Part shown: positions 50,078 to 59,620 of the stretch, in pieces
How positions within the stretch are numbered: position 1 is the first letter of the stretch
Layout of the letters: the number at the start of each line of letters is the position of its first letter
The notes under the pieces: model-generated
Told to the model about the DNA's origin: nothing
The model's input: only the letters and a program-made list of their open reading frames with translations
Databases searched by the model: none
Origin: Curtobacterium sp. Leaf183
GTDB lineage: Bacteria > Actinomycetota > Actinomycetes > Actinomycetales > Microbacteriaceae
DNA length: 64,000 bases
Assembly (NCBI RefSeq): GCF_001424385.1
Contig: NZ_LMPO01000009.1
Location: 115,552-179,551, forward strand
Reading direction: 5' to 3'
Translations under genes and position numbers: made by a program

Positions 50078-51612
50078 GGACGCCTCCAGGTCCGGCCGTC
50101 GCGGCTCAGCAGGTCGTCGGCCGAGGCCGGACCCCACGTGCCGGGACGGTACTGCTCGGGCTGGCCCTGCGTGCGCCAGAACTCCTCGATGGGGTCGAGG
50201 ATCTTCCAGGAGAGCTCCACCTCTTGGTGGCGCGGGAACAGCGGTGGGTCGCCGAGGAGTACGTCGAGGATGAGTCGCTCGTACGCCTCGGGGGATGCCT
50301 CGGTGAACGCGTGGCCGTAGCCGAAGTCCATCGTCACGTCGCGCACCTGGGTGCCGACGCCGGGGACCTTCGAGCCGAAGCGGAGCGTGACGCCCTCGTC
50401 CGGCTGCACGCGGATGACCAGCGCGTTCTGGCCGAGCGGCGACTGCGGGATGCCGAAGACGTCCTCGGGGACGCGCTTGAAGACGATCGCGATCTCCGTG
50501 ACACGGCGGCCGAGGCGCTTGCCGGCACGCAGGTAGAACGGCACACCCTGCCAACGCCGCGTGGCGATGTTCAACTTGATCGCCGCGAAGGTCTCGGTCG
50601 TGGACTCGGGGTTCATGCCCGCTTCCTCGAGGAACCCGAGGACCTTCTCGCCGCCCTGCCAGCCGCCGTCGTACTGCCCGCGGGCGGTCGCCGTGCTGAG
50701 GTCGGACGGCAGCTCCACGGCGGAGAGCACCTTCTCCTTCTCGGCACGGAGGTGTCCGGCCTTGAACGAGACGGGCTCCTCCATCGCGGTGAGCGCGAGG
50801 AGCTGCAGCAGGTGGTTCTGGATGACGTCGCGTGCCGCACCGATGCCGTCGTAGTACGCCGCGCGTCCGGCGACGCCGATGTCCTCGGCCATCGTGATCT
50901 GCACGTGGTCCACGTAGTTCGAGTTCCAGATCGGTTCGTACATCTGGTTCGCGAACCGCAGCGTCAGGAGGTTCTGGACCGTCTCCTTGCCGAGGTAGTG
51001 GTCGATGCGGAACACGTCGTCGGGCGCGAAGACGCTCTCGACGATGGCGTTCAGCTCGCGTGCGGTGCGCAGGTCGGACCCGAAGGGCTTCTCCACGACG
51101 ACACGACTCCACGACCCCTCGGCCTTCTCGGTCAGGCCGGACAGCTTGAGCTGCTCGGTGACGACCGGGAACATCTTGGGCGGGATGGACAGGTAGAAGG
51201 CGTGGTTGCCGAGCGTTCCCCGCTCGGCGTCGAGCGCGTCGACGGTCTCCTTGAGCTGGACGAACGCCTCGGGGTCGTCGAACGACCCCTGGACGAAGCG
51301 GATGCCCTGTTCGAGCTGCCGCCAGACGTCCTCGTCGAAGGGTGTCCGCGAGTGCTCCTTGACCGCGTCGTGGACGAGCTGGGAGAAGTCCTGGTCCTCC
51401 CAGTCACGCCGAGCGAACCCGACCAACGCGAACCCGGGCGGCAGGAGCCCCCGGTTCGCGAGGTCGTAGACCGCGGGCATCAGCTTCTTGCGGGACAGGT
51501 CGCCCGTCACGCCGAAGATGATGAGGGTGCTCGGACCCGCGATCCGGTTCAGTCGACGGTCCGTGGGCAACCGGAGCGGGTTGTGCTCCGGGGTGATCGC
51601 CACCGGTGACAT
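50074..51612 (-). CDS. zwf: Glucose-6-phosphate 1-dehydrogenase
   Basis: A 512-residue enzyme that oxidises glucose-6-phosphate and yields NADPH. It has the dinucleotide motif FGVTGDLSRKKL, EKPFGSDL, the active-site RIDHYLGKE and the coenzyme-region GVPFYLRAGKRL. It lies between pgi and opcA. The ATG is 23 bp after the pgi stop. Confidence 0.97.
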   Translation of the reverse strand: MSPVAITPEHNPLRLPTDRRLNRIAGPSTLIIFGVTGDLSRKKLMPAVYDLANRGLLPPGFALVGFARRDWEDQDFSQLVHDAVKEHSRTPFDEDVWRQLEQGIRFVQGSFDDPEAFVQLKETVDALDAERGTLGNHAFYLSIPPKMFPVVTEQLKLSGLTEKAEGSWSRVVVEKPFGSDLRTARELNAIVESVFAPDDVFRIDHYLGKETVQNLLTLRFANQMYEPIWNSNYVDHVQITMAEDIGVAGRAAYYDGIGAARDVIQNHLLQLLALTAMEEPVSFKAGHLRAEKEKVLSAVELPSDLSTATARGQYDGGWQGGEKVLGFLEEAGMNPESTTETFAAIKLNIATRRWQGVPFYLRAGKRLGRRVTEIAIVFKRVPEDVFGIPQSPLGQNALVIRVQPDEGVTLRFGSKVPGVGTQVRDVTMDFGYGHAFTEASPEAYERLILDVLLGDPPLFPRHQEVELSWKILDPIEEFWRTQGQPEQYRPGTWGPASADDLLSRDGRTWRRP

Positions 51613-51634
51613 GTGTCGGTGAACTCCTTTGGTG

Positions 51635-53254
51635 TCAGGAAGTGGGTGTGGGCCCCTGCAGCGCCGCGGTGACGACGTCCGTCAGTGCCGGGAGGTCCCC
51701 GGACGACAGCGTCAGCACCGGACGACCGTGCTGGGCGAGGACGCTGGCGTCCCCGGCAGCCTGGGCCCGGATGAGCTGGCCGAACGTGAAGGGCCGACCG
51801 GGGATCCGCAGGTCGCCCGCGTCGTCGGCGAGGATCTGCAGGTACACCCCCGTCGCGGGTCCGCCCTTGTGGTACTGGCCGGTGGAGTGCAGGAAGCGCG
51901 GACCCCACCCGAAGGTGACCGGTCGGCCGACGTGCTCGGCGACGACGTCGCGCAGCACCGCGAGTTCGCGGTTCACGTTGCGGTCGACGTAGGCCTGGAT
52001 GGCGACGTAGCCGTCGGCACCCACGCCTGACAGGAGGCTCAACATGGCCTGGTCGAGGCCGCCGCCGGTCTCGAGACCGGTCGCGGTCACGGTCACGCCG
52101 CGGTCCTGGAAGGACGGCGCGGCCGACGGGACGGGCGTGCCGTCGCCGTCGAGCAGCGCACGGGTGGCGACCTTGGCCGCCTCGACGTCGGGCTGGTCGA
52201 AGGGGTCGATGCCGAGCAGTCGCCCGGCGACGGCCACGGCGTACTCCCACACCAGGAACTGGCCGCCGAGCGTGCCGGTGATCTCGACCTCGCTCTCGGC
52301 GACGTGGCGTTCGTCGTCGCGGGAGCCGACCAGCCGGATGACCTGCAGGTCGGGCAGGTCCGCGGTGAGCTCGGGGGCGTCCACGTCGAGCACGACGGGG
52401 AGCAGGCCCGTCCCGGACTTGCCCGTGGACTCGGCGATCAGCTGCTCGGCCCAGTCGGCGAACCCGATGATGTGGGTGCCGTCCGGGACGATGCCGATCT
52501 TGTCCCGCAGCGGCGACGTCCCGGCGAGGACCGCTCCGAGCACGAGCCCGGGGTTCTCGTCGATGTCGACTGCGAGCAACGCCGAGATGGCGTCCGCCTC
52601 GTCGAGCAGTTCGGCGATGTCCGCACCCGCCAGTCCCGCGGGCACCAGCCCGAAGGCGGTCAGTGCGGAGTACCGCCCGCCGACCGTGGGGTCGGCGGTG
52701 AAGACGCGGTAGCCGGCATCGGTCGCGGATGCCTCGAGCGGGGAGCCCGGGTCCGTGACCACGACGATCCGCTGGGCGGGGTCGATGCCGGCGTCGCGGA
52801 ACGCCTGCTCGTAGGCCCGGCGCTGCGAGTCGGTCTCGAGCGTGGAGCCCGACTTCGACGACACGACGAGCACGGTGCGCTCGAGGCGGTCGGTCAGCGC
52901 CGCGGTGACCTGGGCGGGGTCGGTCGAGTCCAGCACCGTCAGGGGGACACCCGCGGTCCGGGTGATGACCTCGGGGGCGAGGGACGAGCCACCCATGCCG
53001 GCGAGGACGACGTGGTCGACCCCGTCGGCCAGCAGCTGCTCCCGCAGCTCGACGATGCGGGCCACGAGCGGCCGCGAGACCGCCACTGCCTCGACCCAGC
53101 CGAGGCGCGATGCGGCCTCGGTCTCCGCCGAGGGACCCCAGAGGTCGGGGTCCTGGGCGGTGATGCCCGACGCCACCAGGTCGGTGACGAGGCGCGGGAC
53201 CACCTGTTCGATGGCCCGCGCCGCGTCACCGCTGGCGGCGATGGAGACAGTCAC
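51635..53254 (-). CDS. pgi: Glucose-6-phosphate isomerase
   Basis: A 539-residue isomerase. It has the sugar-isomerase (SIS) marks AGMGGSSLAPEVI, VSSKSGSTLET (phosphate loop), GGRYSALTAFG and HSTGQYHKGG near the end. It is of the shorter actinobacterial and cyanobacterial type. Its GTG overlaps the tal TAG (TAGTG). In mycobacteria pgi is not in this pentose-phosphate cluster, so its place here, between tal and zwf, joins the branch-point enzyme to the pathway. Confidence 0.95.
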   Translation of the reverse strand: MTVSIAASGDAARAIEQVVPRLVTDLVASGITAQDPDLWGPSAETEAASRLGWVEAVAVSRPLVARIVELREQLLADGVDHVVLAGMGGSSLAPEVITRTAGVPLTVLDSTDPAQVTAALTDRLERTVLVVSSKSGSTLETDSQRRAYEQAFRDAGIDPAQRIVVVTDPGSPLEASATDAGYRVFTADPTVGGRYSALTAFGLVPAGLAGADIAELLDEADAISALLAVDIDENPGLVLGAVLAGTSPLRDKIGIVPDGTHIIGFADWAEQLIAESTGKSGTGLLPVVLDVDAPELTADLPDLQVIRLVGSRDDERHVAESEVEITGTLGGQFLVWEYAVAVAGRLLGIDPFDQPDVEAAKVATRALLDGDGTPVPSAAPSFQDRGVTVTATGLETGGGLDQAMLSLLSGVGADGYVAIQAYVDRNVNRELAVLRDVVAEHVGRPVTFGWGPRFLHSTGQYHKGGPATGVYLQILADDAGDLRIPGRPFTFGQLIRAQAAGDASVLAQHGRPVLTLSSGDLPALTDVVTAALQGPTPTS

Positions 53255-54369
53255 TACTTCTTGGCGTTCTCGAGGGCCGTCTTCACGGTGTCGACGAGCT
53301 CACCCCAGGAGACGTTGAACTTGTCCACGCCCTCCTTCTCGAGGAGCGCCACGACGTCGTCGTAGTCGATTCCCTGCGCCGCGAGCTGGTCCATGACCCG
53401 GTTGGCGTCGTCGTACTGTCCGGCGATCGCGTCACCGTGGATCTCGCCGTGGTCGAACGTGGCCTCCAGCGTCTTGCCGGGCATGGTGTTGACCGTGTTC
53501 GGTGCGGCGAGCTCGGTCACGTACAGCGTGTCGGGCAGCGACGGGTCCTTGACGCCGGTCGAGGCCCAGAGCGGACGCTGCGTGTTGGCACCGGCCTCGA
53601 GCAGGCCGAGGGCACGCTCCGAGGCGAAGGCCTGGGTCCAGACCTGGTAGGCGAGCTGCGCGTTGGCGATGCCGGCCTTCGACTTGAGGGCCTTGGCCTC
53701 GTCCGTGCCGACGGCGTCGAGGCGCTTGTCGATCTCGGAGTCGACGCGCGACACGAAGAACGACGCCACCGAGTGGATCTTCGACAGGTCGTGGCCAGCG
53801 GCCTTGGCCTTCTCGAGACCGCCGAGGTAGGCGTCGATGACGGCGCGGTAGCGCTCGAGCGAGAAGATCAGCGTGACGTTGACCGAGATGCCGGCGCCGA
53901 TGACCTCGGTGATCGCCTCGAGGCCCTCGATCGTCGCGGGGATCTTGATGAGGACGTTCTCGCGGCCGACCTTCTCGAACAGGAACTTGGCCTGCTCGAT
54001 GGTCTTGGCGGTCTCGTGCGCCAGGCCCGGCTCGACCTCGATCGACACGCGGCCGTCGAAGCCCTTGGTGTCGTCGTAGATCGCCTTGAAGACGTCGGAG
54101 GCGTTGGCGACGTCCTGCGTGGTGATCTCGAAGATCGCCTCGGTGACGTCGGTGTCCTTCGCCGCGAGCTCCTTGACCTGGGCGTCGTAGCGCTCGCCCT
54201 TGGCGAGGGCCGACGCGAAGATCGTCGGGTTGGTCGTCACGCCGACGACGTTGCGGTCCTTGATGAGGTTCTCGAGACGACCGGTCTCGAGCAGTTCGCG
54301 GGACAGGTCGTCGAGCCAGATGCTCACGCCGGTGGCGGAGAGCGCTTCGGTGGGGGTGGTGTCAGCCAT
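53254..54369 (-). CDS. tal: Transaldolase
   Basis: A 371-residue enzyme of the non-oxidative pentose-phosphate path. It has [14 protein letters not shown], the Schiff-base Lys142 in [23 protein letters not shown] and [14 protein letters not shown]. The length fits the long actinobacterial transaldolase group. The ATG follows an AAGAAGAG ribosome site. It lies 138 bp after tkt, across two hairpins. Confidence 0.96.
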   Translation of the reverse strand: MADTTPTEALSATGVSIWLDDLSRELLETGRLENLIKDRNVVGVTTNPTIFASALAKGERYDAQVKELAAKDTDVTEAIFEITTQDVANASDVFKAIYDDTKGFDGRVSIEVEPGLAHETAKTIEQAKFLFEKVGRENVLIKIPATIEGLEAITEVIGAGISVNVTLIFSLERYRAVIDAYLGGLEKAKAAGHDLSKIHSVASFFVSRVDSEIDKRLDAVGTDEAKALKSKAGIANAQLAYQVWTQAFASERALGLLEAGANTQRPLWASTGVKDPSLPDTLYVTELAAPNTVNTMPGKTLEATFDHGEIHGDAIAGQYDDANRVMDQLAAQGIDYDDVVALLEKEGVDKFNVSWGELVDTVKTALENAKK

Positions 54370-54469
54370 GTGTTTCTCTTCTTTCGTCGACTTGGTGCGT
54401 CGGGGTCTGTGGGGGCGAGCCCCTGAAGACGGGAGGTGACGTGCGGAGCCGCCCGGAGCCTCCCGTGCG

Positions 54470-54502
54470 GAGGGCCGGGCCCGTGTACCGGACCCGGCCC
54501 TC
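54470..54502 (-). terminator. Hairpin between tkt and tal
   Basis: A 10-bp perfect stem sits just after the tkt stop. A second weaker stem (CGGGAGG with CCTCCCG, 54430-54465) follows. They probably attenuate tkt read-through, so tal and later genes may be made in different amounts. Confidence 0.5.
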
Positions 54503-54507
54503 ACGAC

Positions 54508-56604
54508 TCAGGATGCTGCTGCGATGGTTTCCTTCGCGGCTGCGACGACGTGCTCGGTGGTGAAGCCGAACTCGTTGTACAGCGTCTGGTAGTCCGCCGA
54601 GGCGCCGAAGTGCTCGATCGAGACGCTGCGACCGGCGTCGCCGACGATGTCGCGCCAGCTCATGCCGATGCCGGCCTCGACCGACACGCGGGCCTTGACC
54701 GAGGACGGGAGCACCGACTCGCGGTAGGCCTCGTCCTGCTCGAAGAACCACTCGAGCGACGGCGCCGACACGACGCGGGCGTTGATGCCCTCGCCCTTGA
54801 GCTGCTCGCGCGCGTCGATCGCGATCTGCACCTCGGAGCCGGAGCCGATGAGGATGACGTCCGGGGTGCCGTTCGGCGCCTCGGCGAGCACGTACGCGCC
54901 CTTCGCGACGTTCTTGGCGGACGCGAGGGTCTCGCCGGAGGCATCGCCCTCGCCACGCTCGAACACCGGGAGGTTCTGGCGGCTGAGCGCCAGACCGGCC
55001 GGGCGGTCGGTGTGCGACAGGACCGTCAGCCACGCGTACGCGACCTCGTTGGCGTCGGCCGGACGGACGACGTCGAGACCCGGGATCGCGCGGAGTGCCG
55101 TGAGCTGCTCGATCGGCTGGTGGGTGGGGCCGTCCTCGCCGAGGGCGATGGAGTCGTGCGTCCAGACGTAGACCGCCGGCGCCTTCATGAGCGCGGCGAG
55201 ACGGACCGCCGGGCGCATGTAGTCGCTGAAGATCAGGAACGTGCCACCGAAGGGGCGCGTGTTGCCGTGCAGGACGATGCCGTTGAGGATCGCGCCCATG
55301 GCGTGCTCGCGGATGCCGAAGTGCAGCACACGACCGAACGGGTCGGTGCTCCAGGTCGACGTCGAGGCCTCGGCCGGACCGAAGGACTTGGCGTCCTCGA
55401 TCGTGGTCAGGTTCGACTCGGCGAGGTCGGCGGACCCACCCCAGAACTCGGGCATCAGCGGCGCGATGGCGTTGATGACCTTGCCCGAGGCGGCACGGGT
55501 CGAGACGGCCTTCTCGGTGGAGAACACCGGGAGCGCTGCCTCGAGGCCCTCGGGGAGCTCCTTGGCCTGCATGCGGTCGAACAGGGCCTTCTTGTCGGCG
55601 TTGGCCGCGGCCCACGCGTCGAAGGTCTTCTGCCACTCGGCGTGCTGGGCCTGGCCCTTGGCGACGGCGCCGCGCGTGTACTCGAGCACCTCGGGGGCGA
55701 CCTCGAAGGTCTTGTCCGTGTCGAAGCCGAGGACCTCCTTGAGGCCCTTGATCTCGTCGGCGCCGAGCGCCGAACCGTGGATCTTGCCCGAGTTCTGCTT
55801 GGTGGGCGACGGCCAGCCGATGATCGTCTTGAGGACGATGAGCGACGGCTTGTCCGTGACCTGCTTGGCGGTCTCGATGGCTGCGTACAGCTCCTCGACG
55901 TCCTCGTGGTACTCGCCGGTCTTCTTCCAGTCGACGATCTGGACGTGCCAGCCGAGCGCTTCGTAGCGCTCGGGGACGCTCTCGGAGAACGCGATGTCGG
56001 TGTTGTCCTCGATCGAGATCTGGTTCGAGTCGTAGAACGCGATGAGGTTGCCGAGCTGCTGCCGTCCGGCGAGCGAACCGGCTTCGTTCGTGATGCCCTC
56101 CTGCATGTCGCCGTCACCGGCGATCACGTAGGTGTGGTGGTCGAACGCGGACTGACCGGCCGGGGTCTCCGGGTCGAAGAGGCCGCGCTCGAATCGCTGC
56201 GCGTAGGCGAAGCCGACCGACGAGGCCAGGCCCTGGCCGAGCGGCCCGGTTGTGATCTCGACACCGTCCGTGTGGCCGTACTCCGGGTGACCCGGCGTCT
56301 TCGAGCCCCACTTGCGCAGGTGCTGCAGGTCGTCGATCTCGAGGCCGTAGCCGCCGAGGTAGAACTGCACGTACTGCAGGATCGAGGCGTGACCCGCGGA
56401 GAGGATGAAGCGGTCACGGCCGATCCACGTGGAGTCGCTCGGGTCGCGGTGCATCACCTTCTGGAAGAGGAGGTGGGCGAGCGGGGCGAGGCTCATCGCG
56501 GTGCCGGGGTGACCGTTGCCGGCGGCCTCGACCGAATCGGCGGCGAGCACGCGGGCCGTGTCGACGGCCTTCTTGTCGATGGCGTCCCAGGTGAATTCAG
56601 CCAC
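54508..56604 (-). CDS. tkt: Transketolase
   Basis: A 698-residue thiamine-diphosphate enzyme. It has ADSVEAAGNGHPGTAMSLAP, with the substrate His, the ThDP motif GDGDMQEGITNEA to ISIEDNT, GHTDGVEITTGPLGQG and DSIALGEDGPTHQPIEQ. The GTG was chosen because it starts the family's N-terminus (AEFTWDAID) after AAGAAGGG. It heads the leftward pentose-phosphate cluster and diverges from ctaB, the same arrangement as in mycobacteria. Confidence 0.96.
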   Translation of the reverse strand: MAEFTWDAIDKKAVDTARVLAADSVEAAGNGHPGTAMSLAPLAHLLFQKVMHRDPSDSTWIGRDRFILSAGHASILQYVQFYLGGYGLEIDDLQHLRKWGSKTPGHPEYGHTDGVEITTGPLGQGLASSVGFAYAQRFERGLFDPETPAGQSAFDHHTYVIAGDGDMQEGITNEAGSLAGRQQLGNLIAFYDSNQISIEDNTDIAFSESVPERYEALGWHVQIVDWKKTGEYHEDVEELYAAIETAKQVTDKPSLIVLKTIIGWPSPTKQNSGKIHGSALGADEIKGLKEVLGFDTDKTFEVAPEVLEYTRGAVAKGQAQHAEWQKTFDAWAAANADKKALFDRMQAKELPEGLEAALPVFSTEKAVSTRAASGKVINAIAPLMPEFWGGSADLAESNLTTIEDAKSFGPAEASTSTWSTDPFGRVLHFGIREHAMGAILNGIVLHGNTRPFGGTFLIFSDYMRPAVRLAALMKAPAVYVWTHDSIALGEDGPTHQPIEQLTALRAIPGLDVVRPADANEVAYAWLTVLSHTDRPAGLALSRQNLPVFERGEGDASGETLASAKNVAKGAYVLAEAPNGTPDVILIGSGSEVQIAIDAREQLKGEGINARVVSAPSLEWFFEQDEAYRESVLPSSVKARVSVEAGIGMSWRDIVGDAGRSVSIEHFGASADYQTLYNEFGFTTEHVVAAAKETIAAAS

Positions 56605-56990
56605 TTGGATGTTGACCCTTCTTGATGCGACATGTGCGAGGGCTCGTGCCATCGCACGGACATGGTTGCCACCCGGGGCCCTGGTCTGGTCACCGGTGGA
56701 CGGCGACCGACCGGCTCGTGGAGCGGCCGGCGTCATCGGGGCACACAGCGGGAGGCCCCACCAGCATAGTGAACCGCCACACAGAAGGTCCCCAGGTGAC
56801 GCCGGATGTTCACGTGATCCGGCCTCTGCGGCCCGTGGACCGGGCGTGTCGGGGGAGCGGGGCAGCATCGCGGCGCTTCCATCACGTAAACTGTCCAGGA
56901 CCCGTGAGCATTCCGGGTCAGCGCATGCCCGGACGCCGACGGCGACGTCCACCGAGTGTGCGAGCTGAAGCGAACAGACTGAAGGTCCCC
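56605..56990. promoter_or_regulatory. Divergent tkt-ctaB control region
   Basis: This 386-bp stretch between divergent genes has no gene that I can support. On the minus strand TATGCT (56763-56768) is a possible tkt -10 box with a leader of about 150 nt. On the plus strand TAAACT (56887-56892) is a possible ctaB box. No riboswitch fold is recognised. Confidence 0.4.
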
Positions 56991-57929
56991 TTGCCGACTG
57001 CCACCGTGACCAGGCCCGACACCGGTCGTCCCTCGACCCTGTCCCGCAAGGTCCGAGCGTACGTCTCGCTGACGAAGCCGCGGGTCATGGAGCTGTTGCT
57101 CGTGACGACCGCACCGACGATGTTCCTCGCCCAGCGGGGCGTGCCCGACCTGTGGCTGGTCTTCTGGACGCTGCTCGGCGGCGCGATGTCCGCCGGGTCC
57201 GCGTCGGCCTTCAACTGCTACATCGACCGCGACATCGACCGCCTGATGAAGCGCACCAGTGCGCGCCCGCTCGTCACCGGCGAGCTCACCGACCGCCAGG
57301 CCCTGGTCTTCTCGTGGATCCTGGCGATCGGTTCGACCGCCGTGCTCGGGTTCCTGGTCAACTGGCTCGCCGCCGCCCTGAGCGTGGCCGCGATCCTGAT
57401 CTACGTGTTCGTCTACACGCTGTGGCTCAAGCGTCGCACCCCGCAGAACATCGTCTGGGGCGGCTCCGCCGGCTGCATGCCCGTGCTCATCGGATGGGCC
57501 GCGGTCACCGGGTCGCTGACCTGGGCGCCGGTCATCCTGTTCATGGTGATCTTCCTGTGGACGCCGCCGCACTACTGGCCGCTGTCGATGAAGTACCGCG
57601 ATGACTACGACGCCGCCTCGGTGCCGATGCTCGCCGTGGTCCGCGGTCGCACGGTCGTCGGCCTGCAGGTCGTGCTGTACGCCTGGGCCACGCTGGTCTG
57701 CTCGCTGCTGCTGATCCCGGTCGCCCACATGGGGCCGCTGTACACGGTCGTCGCCCTGGCTGGTGGCGTGTGGTTCGTCATCGAGTCGCACAAGCTGTAC
57801 AACCGGGCCATCCAGCACGTCGAGCACGTCCACCCGATGCGGGTGTTCCACAGCTCGATCACGTACCTGACGCTGCTGTTCATCGCCGTGGGCATCGACC
57901 CGCTCCTGCCGCAGGTCTTCACCTTCTAG
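56991..57929 (+). CDS. ctaB: Protoheme IX farnesyltransferase (heme O synthase)
   Basis: A UbiA-type membrane prenyltransferase of about 312 residues with nine helices. It adds a farnesyl chain to heme B for cytochrome oxidase. The first aspartate-rich motif is [15 protein letters not shown]. Others are [17 protein letters not shown] and [18 protein letters not shown]. The N-terminus is uncertain. TTG at 56991 was chosen for its GAAGG ribosome site five bases upstream. In-frame GTG codons at 56904, 56958 and 57006 are alternatives. It converges with ctaA, which makes the next step. Confidence 0.93.
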   Translation: MPTATVTRPDTGRPSTLSRKVRAYVSLTKPRVMELLLVTTAPTMFLAQRGVPDLWLVFWTLLGGAMSAGSASAFNCYIDRDIDRLMKRTSARPLVTGELTDRQALVFSWILAIGSTAVLGFLVNWLAAALSVAAILIYVFVYTLWLKRRTPQNIVWGGSAGCMPVLIGWAAVTGSLTWAPVILFMVIFLWTPPHYWPLSMKYRDDYDAASVPMLAVVRGRTVVGLQVVLYAWATLVCSLLLIPVAHMGPLYTVVALAGGVWFVIESHKLYNRAIQHVEHVHPMRVFHSSITYLTLLFIAVGIDPLLPQVFTF

Positions 57930-57995
57930 CGGTCGGCGCTGCCCGCGCGGCGCTGCGCGAGACGCCGCGGCGCCGCCGAGACGCCGCCGCGCATC

Positions 57996-58025
57996 CGGGA
58001 CGCCGCCCCACGGGGCGGCGTCCCG
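57996..58025 (+). terminator. Terminator after ctaB
   Basis: A 14-bp perfect stem on a G+C-rich palindrome, 66 bp after the ctaB stop. Several GACGCCGC repeats precede it. Confidence 0.6.
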
Positions 58026-58098
58026 CGGTTCCAGCGGCGTCTCGTGTCCCACGCGGACGGTCAGCCGCATGATCGCTGCGTCGCCTCCTGATCGCCGT

Positions 58099-58171
58099 CG
58101 GAAGATGCGGACGCATGAGACGACATGGCACCGGTCGATCGACTCGTGCGATGACGGAACATGCGGACGCA
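58099..58171 (+). repeat. Pair of 17-bp direct repeats
   Basis: CGGAA(G/C)ATGCGGACGCA occurs at 58099 and 58155, 56 bp apart, with one mismatch. The flanking bases are also alike, so a longer unit may have been duplicated. Confidence 0.7.
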
Positions 58172-58383
58172 AGTGACCGACACCAGGCGGCACCCGTGGG
58201 ACTGCATCTTCGCGGGTGACGGGTCACGGGTCACGGGCCACCGTCCACGGCCTGGAGGCTCGTCACCGGCTCGCACCGTTCCTCCCCTCCGACGGCGGAC
58301 CGCCGCAGGGCCGGCCCGGCCCGGCAGGCCGCGCGTGCGTCCGGGATCCGGGCGAGCACCGCGGCGCTCCGAACTGCGTGCCC

Positions 58384-59355
58384 CTAGCGGGGGAACGGTG
58401 CGCGGACGGCGTCGCGTCCGGCGCTCGCGCGAGTGGAGAGCGTCACGACCGTGACAGCGCCCACGAGCAGCCCGGCGAGCACCATGTGGGTCCCGACCAG
58501 TCCGACCGGCAGGGCCGTGCGCGCCTGGGTCAGGCCGACCGCGATCTGGACGAACTCGACCACGAGCAGCACCAGCGCCCACTTGCTCGACAGGCGGAGC
58601 CGCACGGCGCCGACGACGAGCACGAGCGTCAGGGCGAAGAGCACGTAGGCGGGGACCGCGTGCACGTGCTGCAGCACGGCGGGGTCGAGCCCGGTGCGGT
58701 GCAGTCGGCCGCCGTCGACCGCCTCGTCGGCACCGGCATGCGGACCGCTGCCGGTGGTCAGGATGCCGATCAGCACGGTGACGACGGTCGCGGCGATGGT
58801 CCCGCCCACGACACCGCGGTACCAGCGCGGCACCGTGCGTCGAGCCGTGCGGGGGCCGTTCGTCGAGCGGTACACGAGCGTGGACGTGACCGCGACGAGG
58901 GCCGTCGAGACGACGAAGTGCAGGCCGACGACGTAGGGGTTCAGGTTGGTCAGGACACTCAGGCCGCCGATGACCGCCTGTACCGGGATCGCTGCGCCCT
59001 GGGCGAACGCCAGCCAGAACAGCTCGGGGCGGGTCCCGCGCATCCGGACGACGGCCAGGAACATCGCGATCGCCACGATGACGAGCACGAAGGTCAGCAG
59101 CCGGTTGCCGAACTCGATGACGCCGTGCACGCCCATCTCCGGCGTCGACACGAGCGAGTCCGCCGTGCATCGGGGCCAGGTCGGGCATCCGAGCCCGGAC
59201 GCGGTCAGGCGGACGAGCCCTCCGGTGCCGATGAGGACGACCTCGACGACGAACGAGGCCCAGGCCAGGACGACGACGCGGGGGTCGACGACACGGGGGA
59301 GGGACCACCACGGGGTGCGGACGTCCTGCTCGGCTTCAGATGCGACGCGAGTCAC
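58384..59355 (-). CDS. ctaA: Heme A synthase (COX15/CtaA)
   Basis: A 323-residue protein with eight membrane helices that oxidises heme O to heme A for the aa3 cytochrome oxidase. It has GGLVRLTASGLGCPTWPRC, with the cysteine pair of this family, the heme-ligand histidines in EFGNRLLTF-flanking helices, GLHFVVSTALV and QHVHAVPAYVL, and GTHMVLAGLLVG near the end. The GTG start has AGGAAGG upstream. It faces ctaB, so the two steps of heme A synthesis lie together on opposite strands. Confidence 0.94.
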   Translation of the reverse strand: MTRVASEAEQDVRTPWWSLPRVVDPRVVVLAWASFVVEVVLIGTGGLVRLTASGLGCPTWPRCTADSLVSTPEMGVHGVIEFGNRLLTFVLVIVAIAMFLAVVRMRGTRPELFWLAFAQGAAIPVQAVIGGLSVLTNLNPYVVGLHFVVSTALVAVTSTLVYRSTNGPRTARRTVPRWYRGVVGGTIAATVVTVLIGILTTGSGPHAGADEAVDGGRLHRTGLDPAVLQHVHAVPAYVLFALTLVLVVGAVRLRLSSKWALVLLVVEFVQIAVGLTQARTALPVGLVGTHMVLAGLLVGAVTVVTLSTRASAGRDAVRAPFPR

Positions 59356-59394
59356 GAGGGTGGTGCCTTCCTGTCGTTCTGCGCGGTTGCCCTG

Positions 59395-59400
59395 TAGGAT
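59395..59400 (+). promoter_or_regulatory. Candidate -10 box upstream of sufB
   Basis: TAGGAT lies in the 265-bp divergent gap between ctaA and sufB and would give a sufB leader of about 215 nt. On the other strand TAGACT (59422-59427) is a possible ctaA box. Confidence 0.3.
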
Positions 59401-59620
59401 TCGAGGGTTCAGCAGCAGTCAAGTCTAGGCAGGCGCCGGCTCCGAATGGGCCGAGATCGCCGGTGGAACCCAGCACTGCGTGGAACCATGACGTTGCGAG
59501 GCAGCAGCTGCGTGATCCCCTGCTCGACCGGTCGGTCGTGTCGGTGGTCCGCGATGGAATGGCATCCGGCAGCCGCCGGTTGCCGCCAGGGAACTGCCCC
59601 GAGAAGGAAACGAGGAGACC

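Larger units (their letters stand above)
57930..58383. other. Non-coding stretch between convergent ctaB and ctaA
   Basis: The 454 bp have no supported gene. They hold a terminator hairpin, a pair of 17-bp direct repeats with one mismatch (58099-58115 and 58155-58171) and four 7-bp tandem units around GGGTCAC (58214-58241). Confidence 0.7.
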
